Assembly: GCF_041103235.1 (NCBI RefSeq) | Contig: NZ_JBGCUN010000001.1 | Coordinates: 806,001 to 870,000, forward strand | Source of the DNA: Yoonia sp. R2331 | GTDB lineage: Bacteria; Pseudomonadota; Alphaproteobacteria; Rhodobacterales; Rhodobacteraceae | DNA length: 64,000 nucleotides | Direction: 5' to 3' | Shown: positions 8,389 to 17,533 of the stretch, piece after piece | Numbering within the stretch: position 1 is the stretch's first letter | Layout of the letters: each line of letters starts with the position of its first letter | Notes under the pieces: generated by a model | The model's input: the letters and a program-made list of their open reading frames with translations, nothing else | Told to the model about the DNA's origin: nothing | The model's database searches: none | Program-made: the position numbers and the translations under genes

Positions 8389-9568
8389 TCCGGTCCACAA
8401 CGGCGGCGACATCTGCAGGCGGGAACAGCGCGCGAGCGCGGGCCGCCAGGCCTGCGTCATCCAGATGCGCGATCATCGCGTCGGCCAAAGTGTCGGCATC
8501 CATGACCTCAACAGCGCCGCCTTCAGCATCAAGTGTGTGATAGCTGTCGGCAAAATTGCGCACAAATGGACCGTGCAGGATCGGGCAGCCGTAAGCGATG
8601 GGCTCAAACGGCGTATGCCCGCCACGATCCACCAGCGACCCGCCTAGAAAAGCCACTCCTGCCAGACGATACCACAAGGGCATCTCGCCCAGCGTATCGG
8701 CGAGATAAACCGCTGCATTGGGCGCGTCGCCTTTGCTGCGCTGCGCCATTTCAACCCCCTGCGCTTTAATCAATGCCGCCACTTCTGTGGCCCGTTCGGG
8801 GTGGCGAGGCGCAAGGATCAACCGCAGGTCGGGCTTGTTCTTTCGCGCCATTGTAAAGGCAGCAAGGACGGCGGCCTCTTCGCCTGCATGGGTCGAGGCG
8901 GCCAGCACGGTCGATTGCCGCTCAAAGACGCGCAGGGCGTCCGGCAAAGCGCTGTCATCAGCAACATAGGCCGATTTTAATGCTAAGGACGGGGTCAGGG
9001 CGTCGGCATCCACGCCCAAGGCGGCAAAATGCCCGCTGGAATGGGTGTCCTGCGGTACAACAAGGCGGACCGGCGCAAGCAGATTGCGCGCCACACCGGG
9101 CAGGTTTGCCCAGCGGCGGGCAGAGCGGTCCGACATCCGCGCCCCTAACACTATTACCGGCACCTGCGCTATGTGGGCGGCCAGAATGCGCTGCGGCCAA
9201 AGCTCATTTTCGATCACGATCAGCGCGCCTGCGTTGACCATCATCCGGCGCGCTGTGCGGCGAAAATCAAACGGCGCAAGGGCAGGGGTCACATTTGGCA
9301 AACTCCAACTGGCAACCCGCGCGCGGCCGGTTGTGGTGTTGGCGGTGACGACGATCTTGTGGTCTGACAGCGCCGCAATCACCGGTTTGGCAGCAGCCAA
9401 TTCACCAACGCTCGCACCGTGGATCCAAATCGCCGCGTCTGGCATCGCTGGCCCACGCCAGCGCGCAACAAAATCGGCCCAGCCCTCGCGTCCGCGCACC
9501 ACGGCCCAGACACGGCCCACCACCAGAACCGGCAGAATGGTGATTGTCAGCAGGCGAAGGATCAGCAT
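8354..9568 (-). CDS. waaA: 3-deoxy-D-manno-octulosonic acid (Kdo) transferase
   Basis: Transfers Kdo from CMP-Kdo to lipid IVA at the inner face of the cytoplasmic membrane during lipopolysaccharide core synthesis. The 404-residue protein has an N-terminal hydrophobic anchor (about 4-22), the conserved IHGASVGE block with the catalytic glutamate near residue 57, NTTTGRA, and VIENELWP, all typical of WaaA (KdtA). Length fits the family (about 400-430). Whether it adds one or two Kdo residues cannot be predicted. The 3' end overlaps the HDAC-like gene. Confidence 0.93.
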   Translation of the reverse strand: MLILRLLTITILPVLVVGRVWAVVRGREGWADFVARWRGPAMPDAAIWIHGASVGELAAAKPVIAALSDHKIVVTANTTTGRARVASWSLPNVTPALAPFDFRRTARRMMVNAGALIVIENELWPQRILAAHIAQVPVIVLGARMSDRSARRWANLPGVARNLLAPVRLVVPQDTHSSGHFAALGVDADALTPSLALKSAYVADDSALPDALRVFERQSTVLAASTHAGEEAAVLAAFTMARKNKPDLRLILAPRHPERATEVAALIKAQGVEMAQRSKGDAPNAAVYLADTLGEMPLWYRLAGVAFLGGSLVDRGGHTPFEPIAYGCPILHGPFVRNFADSYHTLDAEGGAVEVMDADTLADAMIAHLDDAGLAARARALFPPADVAAVVDRIKAILPAPPIG

Positions 9569-9650
9569 GGGTCGGCCTTTGTTCGGTGTCTCGACCTAAC
9601 AGGCCCTGCGCGGTCTTGCCAAGCGGGGGGCGGGGCGAAATAGTCACCGC

Positions 9651-10370
9651 ATGATGCCAAGAGGATTGATCTGTGCAGCGCTGCTGCTGGCGGCGAATGT
9701 CGCCCGGGCCGATCCCTTGATCGTCTTTGCTGCCGCCAGCCTGAAAGAGCCGATGGATGCGATCGCTGCCGATTTTGGTGACACGGTGGTTTCCTACGGC
9801 GGCAGCGGGACCTTGGCGCGCCAGATTTTGCAAGGCGCGCCGGCCGATGTTGTGGTGCTGGCGCACCCGCAATGGATGGATGCGCTGGGCGATCTGGCGC
9901 AGGATCGGGTCGATCTGCTGGGCAATGAACTGGTGCTGATAGGGCCGGTCGGCCCGCCGTTGGGGCTTGAACCTGATATCCTCTCTGCTGCGCTGGGCGA
10001 CGGGCGGCTGGCTGTTGGTCTGACCGGGGCCGTGCCTGCGGGACAATACGCCAAAGAAGCGCTTAACAGCCTTGGCCTCTGGACCAGTTTAAAGGACCAG
10101 CTGGCCGAGGTTGACAGCGTCCGCGCCGCTTTGGTGCTTGTTGCGCGGCAAGAGGCACCCTTGGGCATCACCTACGCCACTGACGCTGCAGCGGACGCGC
10201 GCGTCACCGTGCGCGCGACCTTCCCGGCGGGCAGTCATAGCGCAATCATCTATCCTGCGGCGCGGATCTCTGATGACCCGCGTGCTGCATCCTTTCTGTC
10301 AGAATTGACCGGACCCATGGGCCAAAGCACCTTTGCCAGCTTCGGCTTTCAGCCCCTGACGGCCCAATGA
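9651..10370 (+). CDS. modA: Molybdate ABC transporter, periplasmic binding protein
   Basis: Binds molybdate (and tungstate) in the periplasm and delivers it to ModBC. The 239-residue precursor has a short signal peptide ending about residue 20 (LLAANVARA before DPLIVFAAAS). The AAASL motif, the SYGGSG oxyanion-binding block and the GQYAKEAL segment are hallmark ModA features. It is first of modABC; the stop overlaps the modB start (ATGA). No ModE-type operator was recognised in the 81 bases between waaA and modA. Confidence 0.94.
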   Translation: MMPRGLICAALLLAANVARADPLIVFAAASLKEPMDAIAADFGDTVVSYGGSGTLARQILQGAPADVVVLAHPQWMDALGDLAQDRVDLLGNELVLIGPVGPPLGLEPDILSAALGDGRLAVGLTGAVPAGQYAKEALNSLGLWTSLKDQLAEVDSVRAALVLVARQEAPLGITYATDAAADARVTVRATFPAGSHSAIIYPAARISDDPRAASFLSELTGPMGQSTFASFGFQPLTAQ

Positions 10371-11053
10371 TCGGCGGTTTGGACGCATCCGCCTGGGCAG
10401 CGGTCCTGTTGTCGCTTCGGGTTTCTGTAGTGGCCACGCTGTGCGCTTTGCCGCTGGCAATTGCGGTCGCACATTTGTTGGCGCGTCGGGAATTCGCGGG
10501 CAAGCAGATCGTCAATGGTCTGGTGCACCTGCCGCTTGTCCTGCCACCCGTAGTGACCGGCTATCTTTTGCTGGTCGTTCTGGGTGGTAATGGGCTGATC
10601 GGTGGTTGGTTGAAGGAGGCGACAGGCCTCACGTTTGCCTTCCGCTGGACTGGGGCAGCTTTGGCCGCCGGCATCATGGCCTTTCCGTTGATGGTGCGCG
10701 CCATCCGCCTTGGGATTGAAGCTGTTGATCCGGGGCTGGAAGAGGCCGCAGCTACCTTGGGTGCATCGCGCCTACGCATCTTTCGCACCGTGACCTTGCC
10801 GCTGATTGCGCCCGCCATTTTGGCGGGTGCCGTACTTGGCTTTGCCAAGGCGCTGGGCGAGTTCGGGGCCACGATCACCTTTGTCGCGGCGATCCCCGGT
10901 CAGACCCAGACGATCCCCTCTGCGATCTACGCGCTGTTGCAGGTTCCGGGCGCAGAACCCGCGGTTGCGGCGCTGGTGGTGATCTCGATCATTTTGGCGA
11001 TGGGTGCATTGATCGCCAGTGAATGGTTGGCGCGCCGGGTGCAGCCACGATGA
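10367..11053 (+). CDS. modB: Molybdate ABC transporter permease
   Basis: A 228-residue inner-membrane permease with five or six predicted membrane helices. It carries the ABC-interacting loop EAAATLGASRLRIFRTVTLP near residues 123-142, the usual EAA motif of ModB. It forms the channel through which molybdate released by ModA passes, with ModC as the ATPase. It is translationally coupled on both sides, by ATGA overlaps with modA and modC. Confidence 0.95.
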   Translation: MIGGLDASAWAAVLLSLRVSVVATLCALPLAIAVAHLLARREFAGKQIVNGLVHLPLVLPPVVTGYLLLVVLGGNGLIGGWLKEATGLTFAFRWTGAALAAGIMAFPLMVRAIRLGIEAVDPGLEEAAATLGASRLRIFRTVTLPLIAPAILAGAVLGFAKALGEFGATITFVAAIPGQTQTIPSAIYALLQVPGAEPAVAALVVISIILAMGALIASEWLARRVQPR

Positions 11054-12120
11054 TTGACGTCTCGATCCGCCACCAACTTGGCCGCTTTGCGCTTGATGTC
11101 GCGTTTCAGGCGCCGGGCGGTATCACCGTTCTTTTCGGCCCATCGGGTGCGGGAAAATCAAGCGTGCTGCGGGCAATTGCAGGGCTTCTTAGACCAGAAA
11201 AGGGGCATGTCCGCGCAAGTGGTGTGGACCTCACTGACCTCTCACCGCAGGCGCGGCGCGTCGGCTATGTCTTTCAAGACGCACGGCTATTCCCGCATCT
11301 GACTGTGGCGCGAAACCTGACCTACGGCGGCACGCATGACCGAGATCGGATCATCGACATGCTCGCCTTGGGTGATCTGTTGGGGCGCAACCCACGACAG
11401 CTATCCGGGGGCGAAGCCCAACGCGTTGCGATCGGGCGCGCGCTGATGGCGGACCCAAGGCTTTTGCTGCTGGACGAACCTCTGTCCAGCCTTGATGCCC
11501 CAAGGAAGGCAGAGGTCTTGCCATACCTCGAGCGGCTGCGGAACAGCGCAGCAGTGCCGATTATCTACGTCACACACGACATCACCGAAGTTGCGCGGCT
11601 TGCAACGACGCTGGTGTTGTTGCGCGACGGTTCATATGTCACTGCCGGACCGGTTGCGCAGGTGCTTAGCGATCCGGCACTGATCCCGGTTCTTGGGGCC
11701 GATGTGGCCGGGTCGATATTGCCGGTCCGGGTCGCAGGTTATGATCCTGTTGACGATATGACCACGCTTGAGGCGCGCGCCGGGCCCTTGGTTGTCCCCG
11801 GCGCACTGGGCGCACCGGGACAGGGTTTGCAGCTGCGTATCCCTGCGCGCGACATCATCCTTGCCCGAACAGCACCCGCTGGCATCAGTGCGCTTAATGT
11901 GCTGTCTGTCACCATCCAAAGCCTGCACGCCGCTGACAGCGCTTATGTCGACGTGGCACTGGATGCGGCAGGTGATCCCTTGCTGGCACGAATCACGCGA
12001 CGGTCGGCCAAGGGGCTGGACCTGCAACCGGGCCAAACGATCCATGCCATCATCAAAGCCACGGCCATGCATGCGCCGACCCGCCGCAGATTGCCAATTC
12101 GCCACAGCGCGGTAAGCTGA
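11050..12120 (+). CDS. modC: Molybdate ABC transporter ATP-binding protein
   Basis: A 356-residue ATPase powering molybdate import. The Walker A (GPSGAGKSS, residues about 31-39), Q-loop, signature LSGGEAQRVAIGRAL, Walker B LLLLDEPLSSLD and H-loop (VTHD) are all present. The C-terminal third forms the TOBE/Mop-like domain that binds oxyanion and can regulate activity. The ATG at 11050 overlaps the modB stop (ATGA); an upstream GTG at 11023 would give nine extra residues before the family start MIDVSIRHQ and is rejected. Confidence 0.95.
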   Translation: MIDVSIRHQLGRFALDVAFQAPGGITVLFGPSGAGKSSVLRAIAGLLRPEKGHVRASGVDLTDLSPQARRVGYVFQDARLFPHLTVARNLTYGGTHDRDRIIDMLALGDLLGRNPRQLSGGEAQRVAIGRALMADPRLLLLDEPLSSLDAPRKAEVLPYLERLRNSAAVPIIYVTHDITEVARLATTLVLLRDGSYVTAGPVAQVLSDPALIPVLGADVAGSILPVRVAGYDPVDDMTTLEARAGPLVVPGALGAPGQGLQLRIPARDIILARTAPAGISALNVLSVTIQSLHAADSAYVDVALDAAGDPLLARITRRSAKGLDLQPGQTIHAIIKATAMHAPTRRRLPIRHSAVS

Positions 12121-12150
12121 GCCCTACGATCAAACCCAAGGAGCCGCGCC

Positions 12151-12663
12151 ATGAAACTCAGCGATAGCCAAACCATCGAGGCCGACGCAGCAACCGTCTG
12201 GGCGGCGCTGCTTGACCGCGAGGTGCTAATGGCTTGCGTGCCCGGTTGCACCGAAATGGATGGAAACCCGGACGACGGTTTCACTGCCACTGTCGTGCAA
12301 AAGGTAGGGCCGGTCAAAGCCACCTTTAAGGGTGTTGTGACGCTGTCCAACAGGGACGAACCCACGTCGCTGACCATCACCGGCGAGGGCAAAGGCGGCC
12401 CTGCTGGCTTTGCCAAGGGCGGCGCAGATGTGCGTCTGGAATCCACGGGGGATCAAACTGTGCTGCACTATGATGTCGAGGCGAAAGTGGGCGGCAAACT
12501 GGCGCAACTTGGCAGCCGCATCATTGATGGATTCGCCAAAAAGATGGCCGATGAGTTCTTTACCAACTTCAAGGAAGCCGTCGAAGGTCCCGGCGAAGAA
12601 GACGACAACGATGCAGAAGACGACACCCCGAAAAAGGGCTGGTTCAAGCGCCTGACAACCTGA
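12151..12663 (+). CDS. CoxG-like SRPBCC family protein
   Basis: A 170-residue protein with the SRPBCC fold of the carbon monoxide dehydrogenase accessory protein CoxG. It shows the family opening (MKLSDSQTIEADAATVWAAL), the CVPGCTEM block and the KVGPVKATFKG strand, then VGGKLAQLGSRIIDG. CoxG-type proteins recruit molybdenum hydroxylases such as CO dehydrogenase to the membrane. The tail is acidic (EEDDNDAEDD) and ends in a basic and aromatic patch (KKGWFKRL) that could touch membrane. It lies 30 bases after modC and has AAGGAG upstream, so it may be co-transcribed with the molybdate importer. No CO dehydrogenase gene is in the window. Confidence 0.88.
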   Translation: MKLSDSQTIEADAATVWAALLDREVLMACVPGCTEMDGNPDDGFTATVVQKVGPVKATFKGVVTLSNRDEPTSLTITGEGKGGPAGFAKGGADVRLESTGDQTVLHYDVEAKVGGKLAQLGSRIIDGFAKKMADEFFTNFKEAVEGPGEEDDNDAEDDTPKKGWFKRLTT

Positions 12664-12681
12664 GTATTTGGGGGGTTACCA

Positions 12682-12756
12682 TGGCAGTCCCTAGGGGAAT
12701 CGAACCCCTCTTTCCAGGTTGAAAACCTGGCGTCCTAACCGATAGACGAAGGGACC
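12682..12756 (-). tRNA. tRNA-Glu (anticodon TTC)
   Basis: A complete cloverleaf on the minus strand: acceptor GGTCCCT pairing with AGGGACT (first pair G-T), D arm with GGTTAGGAC, anticodon stem CCAGG/CCTGG around the loop TTTTCAA giving anticodon TTC, T arm with GGTTCGATTCC, and an encoded CCA end. The tRNA reads GAA/GAG codons. It lies alone between the CoxG-like gene and recJ. Confidence 0.96.
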
Positions 12757-12841
12757 GCACGTGGTGAGGCGCGTTTTAGGGAAAGCCTCGACCAAGGGCA
12801 AGTAGATTCTCACCGCTAATTGGCACAAATTTTGGCTTGCC

Positions 12842-14605
12842 TCAGGCGGGTGCCGCATCGTCCAACCGCAGTTGCGGGCTTTGCCGTCCGCGCCAGGTAT
12901 TTATTTCCAGCTTTCCAGCCAAATGGAACCGTGCGCCCTTGTGATTGATCAGCATCGGGCCAAGGGGCCCGTCCATCGCGCCAAAGGCAATGGCATCAAT
13001 CCGCGCGCCCAGACCATCGCCAAAGGTGACTTTCAGGTGTCCGGTACCGACCTCCTTGGCAAAGTGAATCTGACAGTCAGGAAATGCAAAGCGCGGGGCA
13101 GGGGCGCCCGCGCCAAAGGGGCCAGCGGCCTCGATCATTTCGATCAACTCAACCGTCGCGGCCCCTGGCATCAGGATGCCATCAAGACGTAAATCTGCCG
13201 GGCCCAACTGATCAGCGCCCTGTTTCGCCAAAAGCTCTTCCAGCCGTGCCATCGCAGGTTCCAGCTTGTCGCGCTGCACCGTCAGTCCGGCAGCCATTTT
13301 ATGACCACCGCCTTTGTCCAGCAGCCCTTCGACAGCCAGACGCTGGATTGCTGCACCCAGATCGATGCCGGACATAGACCGCCCTGACCCCTTTCCGATA
13401 TCCCCTTCGAAACCAATGACAATGGCTGGTCTGTTGGTGTTTTCCTTCAAACGTGACGCGACGATGCCCACAACGCCCGGATGCCAGCCATCGGCCGCGG
13501 CCCAGACCAATGCGCCGTCGGTTCCGCGGGTTTCGGCCTGTTCCAGCGCCAGCGCGCGCACCTCAGCCTCGACCGCGCGGCGTTCGGTGTTCAACTGATC
13601 CAACTTGTCAGCCAAATCGCTGGCCTCTTGCGGACGGTCGGTCGCCAACAGACGCGCTCCCAGATCCGCCTTGCCGATCCGTCCGCCTGCGTTGACGCGC
13701 GGGCCTAGCAAGAACCCGAGGTGATAGGATGTCGGCGCAGTATCAAGCCCGGCTACATCAGCCAATGCCCTCAATCCCAGTCGTGATCGCCGTGCCATCA
13801 CAGCCAACCCTTGGCGAACAAAGGCGCGGTTGACGCCCACCAGCGGGGCGACATCGGCCACAGTCGCAAGTGCGACCAGATCAAGCAGAGCCATCAGATC
13901 AGGGCCAGTTTGCCCTCTCGCCTTCAGCTGCCGGTTGGCCTCGACCAGCATCAGAAAGACCACAGCTGCCGCACACAGATGTGCCAGATCACCACTTTCG
14001 TCCTGCCGGTTGGGGTTGACCACGGCCATAGCAGGCGGCAGCGTTTCACCGCCCAAGTGGTGGTCCAACACGATCACATCAGCACCAACTGCGGCGGCAA
14101 TCGGTGCATGGCTCAGCGTGCCGCAATCGACACAAATGATCAGATCGTGATCGGCAGCCAAAGCTGCCATCGCGGCCTCATTCGGTCCGTACCCTTCGTC
14201 AATCCGGTCCGGTACGTAAAGCGTTGCGGCGCGACCTAGATCGCGCAGCCACGACAAAAGCAGCGCGGCCGACGATCCGCCGTCCACATCATAATCTGCA
14301 AATATCGCAATCCGCTCTTGGGATGCGACCGCTTGCAACACCCGTGCTGCAGCCTTTTCCATATCATGCAGGACGTTCGGATCTGGCAGCAAGTCGCGCA
14401 AGGTCGGTGCCAGAAAGGTCGCCGCGTCTTGCGGTGCCACACCCCGGCGCGCCAGAATGCGGCAAAGCGGGGCAGGCAGGCCTGTGTCCTGTTCCATCGC
14501 TTCGGCCAAACGGTCTTCATCACCGCTGGGCCCAACCCAACGACGGCCCGTGGCAGATGTTTCAATATTCAAAAAGGCGGGCATATCTGGCATATCTTTC
14601 ATCAC
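12842..14605 (-). CDS. recJ: Single-stranded-DNA-specific exonuclease RecJ
   Basis: Degrades single-stranded DNA 5' to 3' in recombination and mismatch repair. The 587-residue protein has the DHH phosphoesterase motifs: FADYDVDG (motif I, near residue 101), VCVDCG, and VLDHHLG (motif III, near 180), then the DHHA1 domain with GGGHKMAAG and a C-terminal OB-fold region. Length fits RecJ. The start is uncertain: GTG at 14605, ATG at 14602 and ATGs at 14590 and 14581 are all possible. glpX ends 104 bases upstream in the same direction, with a hairpin between them. Confidence 0.95.
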   Translation of the reverse strand: MMKDMPDMPAFLNIETSATGRRWVGPSGDEDRLAEAMEQDTGLPAPLCRILARRGVAPQDAATFLAPTLRDLLPDPNVLHDMEKAAARVLQAVASQERIAIFADYDVDGGSSAALLLSWLRDLGRAATLYVPDRIDEGYGPNEAAMAALAADHDLIICVDCGTLSHAPIAAAVGADVIVLDHHLGGETLPPAMAVVNPNRQDESGDLAHLCAAAVVFLMLVEANRQLKARGQTGPDLMALLDLVALATVADVAPLVGVNRAFVRQGLAVMARRSRLGLRALADVAGLDTAPTSYHLGFLLGPRVNAGGRIGKADLGARLLATDRPQEASDLADKLDQLNTERRAVEAEVRALALEQAETRGTDGALVWAAADGWHPGVVGIVASRLKENTNRPAIVIGFEGDIGKGSGRSMSGIDLGAAIQRLAVEGLLDKGGGHKMAAGLTVQRDKLEPAMARLEELLAKQGADQLGPADLRLDGILMPGAATVELIEMIEAAGPFGAGAPAPRFAFPDCQIHFAKEVGTGHLKVTFGDGLGARIDAIAFGAMDGPLGPMLINHKGARFHLAGKLEINTWRGRQSPQLRLDDAAPA

Positions 14606-14679
14606 CTGCCACCATATCCGGTGTCAGGCCGATGTGCTACCGCTCTTTCTTTTGAACAAAAATATGCCCGCCAGAGGCC

Positions 14680-14700
14680 CGAATTTTCGTCGAAAACTCG
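14680..14700. terminator. Hairpin with TTTTCGTCGAAAA core after glpX
   Basis: A 21-base near-perfect inverted repeat (CGAATTTTCG, central T, CGAAAACTCG; one mismatch) starting 9 bases beyond the glpX stop. The same core occurs at 55305-55325 and 55333-55353, also just after stop codons. This position suggests a bidirectional terminator or mRNA-stabilising repeat. Confidence 0.5.
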
Positions 14701-14709
14701 CCGCCCAGC

Positions 14710-15675
14710 TCAACCGACAGGATTGCGATAGATCATGTGGCGCACCGATCCGGTCTTGGATCGCATCAGAATCGTCTCGGCTGTCACAAAGCCAACCTCG
14801 CGCTTGATCCCCGGCAACAGCGATCCGTCCGTCACCCCTGTGGCTGCAAAGATCACATCGCCGGTCACCATATCGTCGCGGGTATAAACCCGGTCAAAAT
14901 TGGTGATCCCCGCTTTGCTGGCGCGACCCCGTTCATCATCATTGCGAAACAGCAGCTTGCCGAAAATTTGACCACCCATGCATTTCAACGCCGCTGCGGC
15001 CAACACCCCTTCTGGTGCCCCGCCAGAGCCCATGTACATATCGATCCCGGTTTTTGCTGGCTCTGCACAATGCATTACCCCGGCCACGTCCCCATCAGTG
15101 ATCAAGCGGATGGCGGCCCCTGTGCTGCGCAATTCGGCGATCATATCATCATGGCGCGGGCGTTCGAGCACACAAACGGTGATATCTTCGGTTGAACAGC
15201 CTTTGGCGGCCGCCAACGCGCTGACCCGCTCGGCAGGGGACATCGTCAGCGTTACAACACCGGGCTTGAAGCCCGGACCAATCGCCAGCTTGTCCATATA
15301 GACGTCCGGTGCATGCAGCATCGACCCGCGCGGACCCATCGCGATCACCGCCAGCGCATTTGGCATGTCCTTGGCGGTCAACGTGGTGCCTTCCAGCGGG
15401 TCAAGCGCGATATCCACACCGGGGCCTTTGCCGGTGCCAACCTCTTCACCAATAAAAAGCATCGGTGCTTCGTCGCGCTCGCCTTCGCCAATGACAACGA
15501 CACCGGCAATATCGAGGCGGTTCAACTGTTTGCGCATCGCGTCAACGGCCGCTTGATCTGCCGCCTTTTCATCCCCGCGTCCGATCAGTGAAGCACAGGC
15601 AATTGCCGCTGCCTCAGACACCCGGGCAAGCCCCAGAGACAGGTTGCGGTCGTTGAAATCAGGGGCATTTGCCAT
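14710..15675 (-). CDS. glpX: Class II fructose-1,6-bisphosphatase
   Basis: Hydrolyses fructose 1,6-bisphosphate to fructose 6-phosphate in gluconeogenesis and the Calvin-type sugar phosphate pathways. The 321-residue protein carries the GlpX metal site: GEGERDEAPM near residues 63-72, GEEVG, and the lithium-sensitive phosphatase motif DPLEGT near 93-98, then GPRGSML. It lies downstream of hom in the same orientation, with 120 bases between them, an arrangement often seen in Rhodobacterales (hom-glpX-recJ). Confidence 0.95.
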   Translation of the reverse strand: MANAPDFNDRNLSLGLARVSEAAAIACASLIGRGDEKAADQAAVDAMRKQLNRLDIAGVVVIGEGERDEAPMLFIGEEVGTGKGPGVDIALDPLEGTTLTAKDMPNALAVIAMGPRGSMLHAPDVYMDKLAIGPGFKPGVVTLTMSPAERVSALAAAKGCSTEDITVCVLERPRHDDMIAELRSTGAAIRLITDGDVAGVMHCAEPAKTGIDMYMGSGGAPEGVLAAAALKCMGGQIFGKLLFRNDDERGRASKAGITNFDRVYTRDDMVTGDVIFAATGVTDGSLLPGIKREVGFVTAETILMRSKTGSVRHMIYRNPVG

Positions 15676-15795
15676 TGTCAGGCTCCTTTGTGTTGTGCCT
15701 GACCTAAACCCTTGCAGGGCGGGAACCTCAAGACTGTTTGCGCTAAACCTATCCGTCAGCGCCCCGATTTTTCGCGAGAGTTCAGAGCACCCGGC

Positions 15796-17082
15796 TCAGA
15801 CCGCTTCGATACGGATTGCGACAGGATCGCCAGCCACAACGCCTGTCTTGCCAAAGCCTGCAATCGCATCGTCGAGTGCTGCACGGGTTGTCTTGTGCGT
15901 GACGATCAGAACCGGCGCGGCATCATCCGCATGGTCGTACTGACGCATCCGATCAATCGAGATACCCGCATCGCCCAGGACCGTTGCGATCTTGGCAAGC
16001 GCACCGGGTTTATCGACCAATTGCATCCGCAAGTAATACGGTGCCGCGACCGATCCCTGTGCCGCGCGCACCTTGCGCAGCCCCTTCGCAGGTTGCCCAA
16101 AGACCGTCCCGCGCGCCCCGCGTGCAATGTCCATCACATCGCCCATTACCGCACTCGCGGTGGGGCCTTCGCCAGCTCCGGGACCACGCAGCACGATCTG
16201 GCTGACAGCGTCACCTTCAAGCACGACCATATTGGTGCCGCCCTGCAATTGCCCAAGTGGCGACCCCTCTGGCACCAGACAGGGGGACATGCGCTGTTCC
16301 AGCCCGCGCCCGGTCATCTGCGACACACCTAAGAGCTTGATTTTATAGCCCATATCGGCAGCGCGATTGATGTCTTCAATGGTGACGGATCCGATCCCTT
16401 CCAGCGCAATGGCCGGGAAATCGACCTGCGTACCGTAGGCGATCGAGGACAGGATCGCCAGCTTGTGGCCTGCATCAATGCCGCCCACATCCAGTTCGGG
16501 GTCGGCTTCCAAAAATCCAAGCTGGTTGGCCTCGTCAAACACCGCTTCGTAGCTGAGGCCTGCGTCCTGCATGCGGGTCAGGATATAGTTACAACTGCCA
16601 TTCATCACCCCCATGATCCGGGTGATTTCATTCCCGGCCAGACCCTCGGTCAGTGCCTTGATTACTGGGATGCCGCCTGCGACAGCCGCCTCATAGCGGA
16701 TGACTTGTCCTTGACCCTCGGCCAATTCGGCAAGTGCTTGGCCGTGGATCGCCAGCAGGGCCTTGTTGGCGGTGACCACGTCCTTTCCGGCCTTCAACGC
16801 AGCCTCAGTAGCGTCTTTTGCGGGACCTTCATCGCCTCCGATCAGTTCAACAAAGACATCGACGTCTGTCCGTGTCGCGAGCGCCTCGGCGCTATCTTCC
16901 CAGTCATATCCACTCAGGTCCACGTCGCGGTTTTTCGATTTGCTGCGCGCAGTGACCGCCACAACCTCGATCGGGCGACCCGCGCGGCGGGCCAACAATT
17001 CGGCCTGTTGCTGCACGATCTTGACCACACCAACACCTACGGTTCCCAGTCCAGCAATGCCTAGGCGCAAAGGTTTTGTCAT
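15796..17082 (-). CDS. hom: Homoserine dehydrogenase
   Basis: Reduces aspartate semialdehyde to homoserine with NAD(P)H, the branch point to threonine and methionine. The 428-residue protein has the Rossmann motif GLGTVGVGV at residues 11-19, the central homoserine dehydrogenase domain (NGSCNYILTRM and the GxxxDxGGxDAGHK-type block ELDVGGIDAGHK), and a C-terminal ACT domain (KPGALAKIATVL near 350) for feedback control by threonine. It is the first gene of the hom-glpX-recJ run. No riboswitch was seen in the 52 bases to the next gene upstream. Confidence 0.96.
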   Translation of the reverse strand: MTKPLRLGIAGLGTVGVGVVKIVQQQAELLARRAGRPIEVVAVTARSKSKNRDVDLSGYDWEDSAEALATRTDVDVFVELIGGDEGPAKDATEAALKAGKDVVTANKALLAIHGQALAELAEGQGQVIRYEAAVAGGIPVIKALTEGLAGNEITRIMGVMNGSCNYILTRMQDAGLSYEAVFDEANQLGFLEADPELDVGGIDAGHKLAILSSIAYGTQVDFPAIALEGIGSVTIEDINRAADMGYKIKLLGVSQMTGRGLEQRMSPCLVPEGSPLGQLQGGTNMVVLEGDAVSQIVLRGPGAGEGPTASAVMGDVMDIARGARGTVFGQPAKGLRKVRAAQGSVAAPYYLRMQLVDKPGALAKIATVLGDAGISIDRMRQYDHADDAAPVLIVTHKTTRAALDDAIAGFGKTGVVAGDPVAIRIEAV

Positions 17083-17134
17083 AAGAGGCTCCGGGCTGAG
17101 GAAAGATTGCGGTCTCGTTAGCGAAAAGGGGGGG

Positions 17135-17425
17135 CTACCGCAACGGGGCGCGTGTCACACCGCTTTGCATCTGCGCGCGCGTTGCCGGGTCAACCACTGC
17201 TCCGCGCAGGGCTGCCGCCCGTGCATTGAGTGCTGCGATCCGGGCATCAAGCCCGGCATCCTGCGGGGCTGTTCCTGCTGTTGCAGCCGCGTCCAGCACA
17301 GGGCCAAGTGGCACAAGTGCTGGGTAGTCCGCGCGGGCCGCATCCGCGCTGATCCTGCTATCAAGCGCGGGAAAGGGCGTGCAGGCGGGCACAATTGTCA
17401 CGATCATCCAAAGAAATTGTTTCAC
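17135..17425 (-). CDS. Small putative lipoprotein or exported hypothetical protein
   Basis: A 96-residue open frame starting at GTG (MKQFLWMIVTIV). The hydrophobic start followed by VPAC resembles a signal peptide with a lipobox (cysteine near residue 14), which would make it an outer- or inner-membrane lipoprotein. The rest is alanine-rich with a helical stretch (LDARIAALNARAAALRG). Coding potential is supported by GC-rich third positions. A longer start at 17449 is possible. No known domain; function unknown. Confidence 0.55.
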   Translation of the reverse strand: MKQFLWMIVTIVPACTPFPALDSRISADAARADYPALVPLGPVLDAAATAGTAPQDAGLDARIAALNARAAALRGAVVDPATRAQMQSGVTRAPLR

Positions 17426-17506
17426 GTCGCCGGTGTCCCACATTCGCACCTAAACATCTTAGCTTTCTCCAAACCAGTGCGAAAGACGCCCAGAAGGGTT
17501 TTCAAA

Positions 17507-17520
17507 TGAACGCGCGTTCA
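17507..17520. promoter_or_regulatory. Perfect palindromic operator for the adjacent TetR gene
   Basis: TGAACGCGCGTTCA is a perfect 14-bp palindrome ending 13 bases before the ATG of the TetR gene. Its form (TGAACG-CGTTCA) is that of many TetR-family operators. Its position over the start region implies autorepression. This is an inference from position and symmetry. Confidence 0.7.
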
Positions 17521-17533
17521 GTTACATGGCTTT

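Noticed and set aside
12664-12680. Second copy of the GTATTT intergenic element after the CoxG-like gene
   Set aside because: Only a short GAGTATTTGGGGGG stretch matches; the GCCT-CGGCGGG part is missing.
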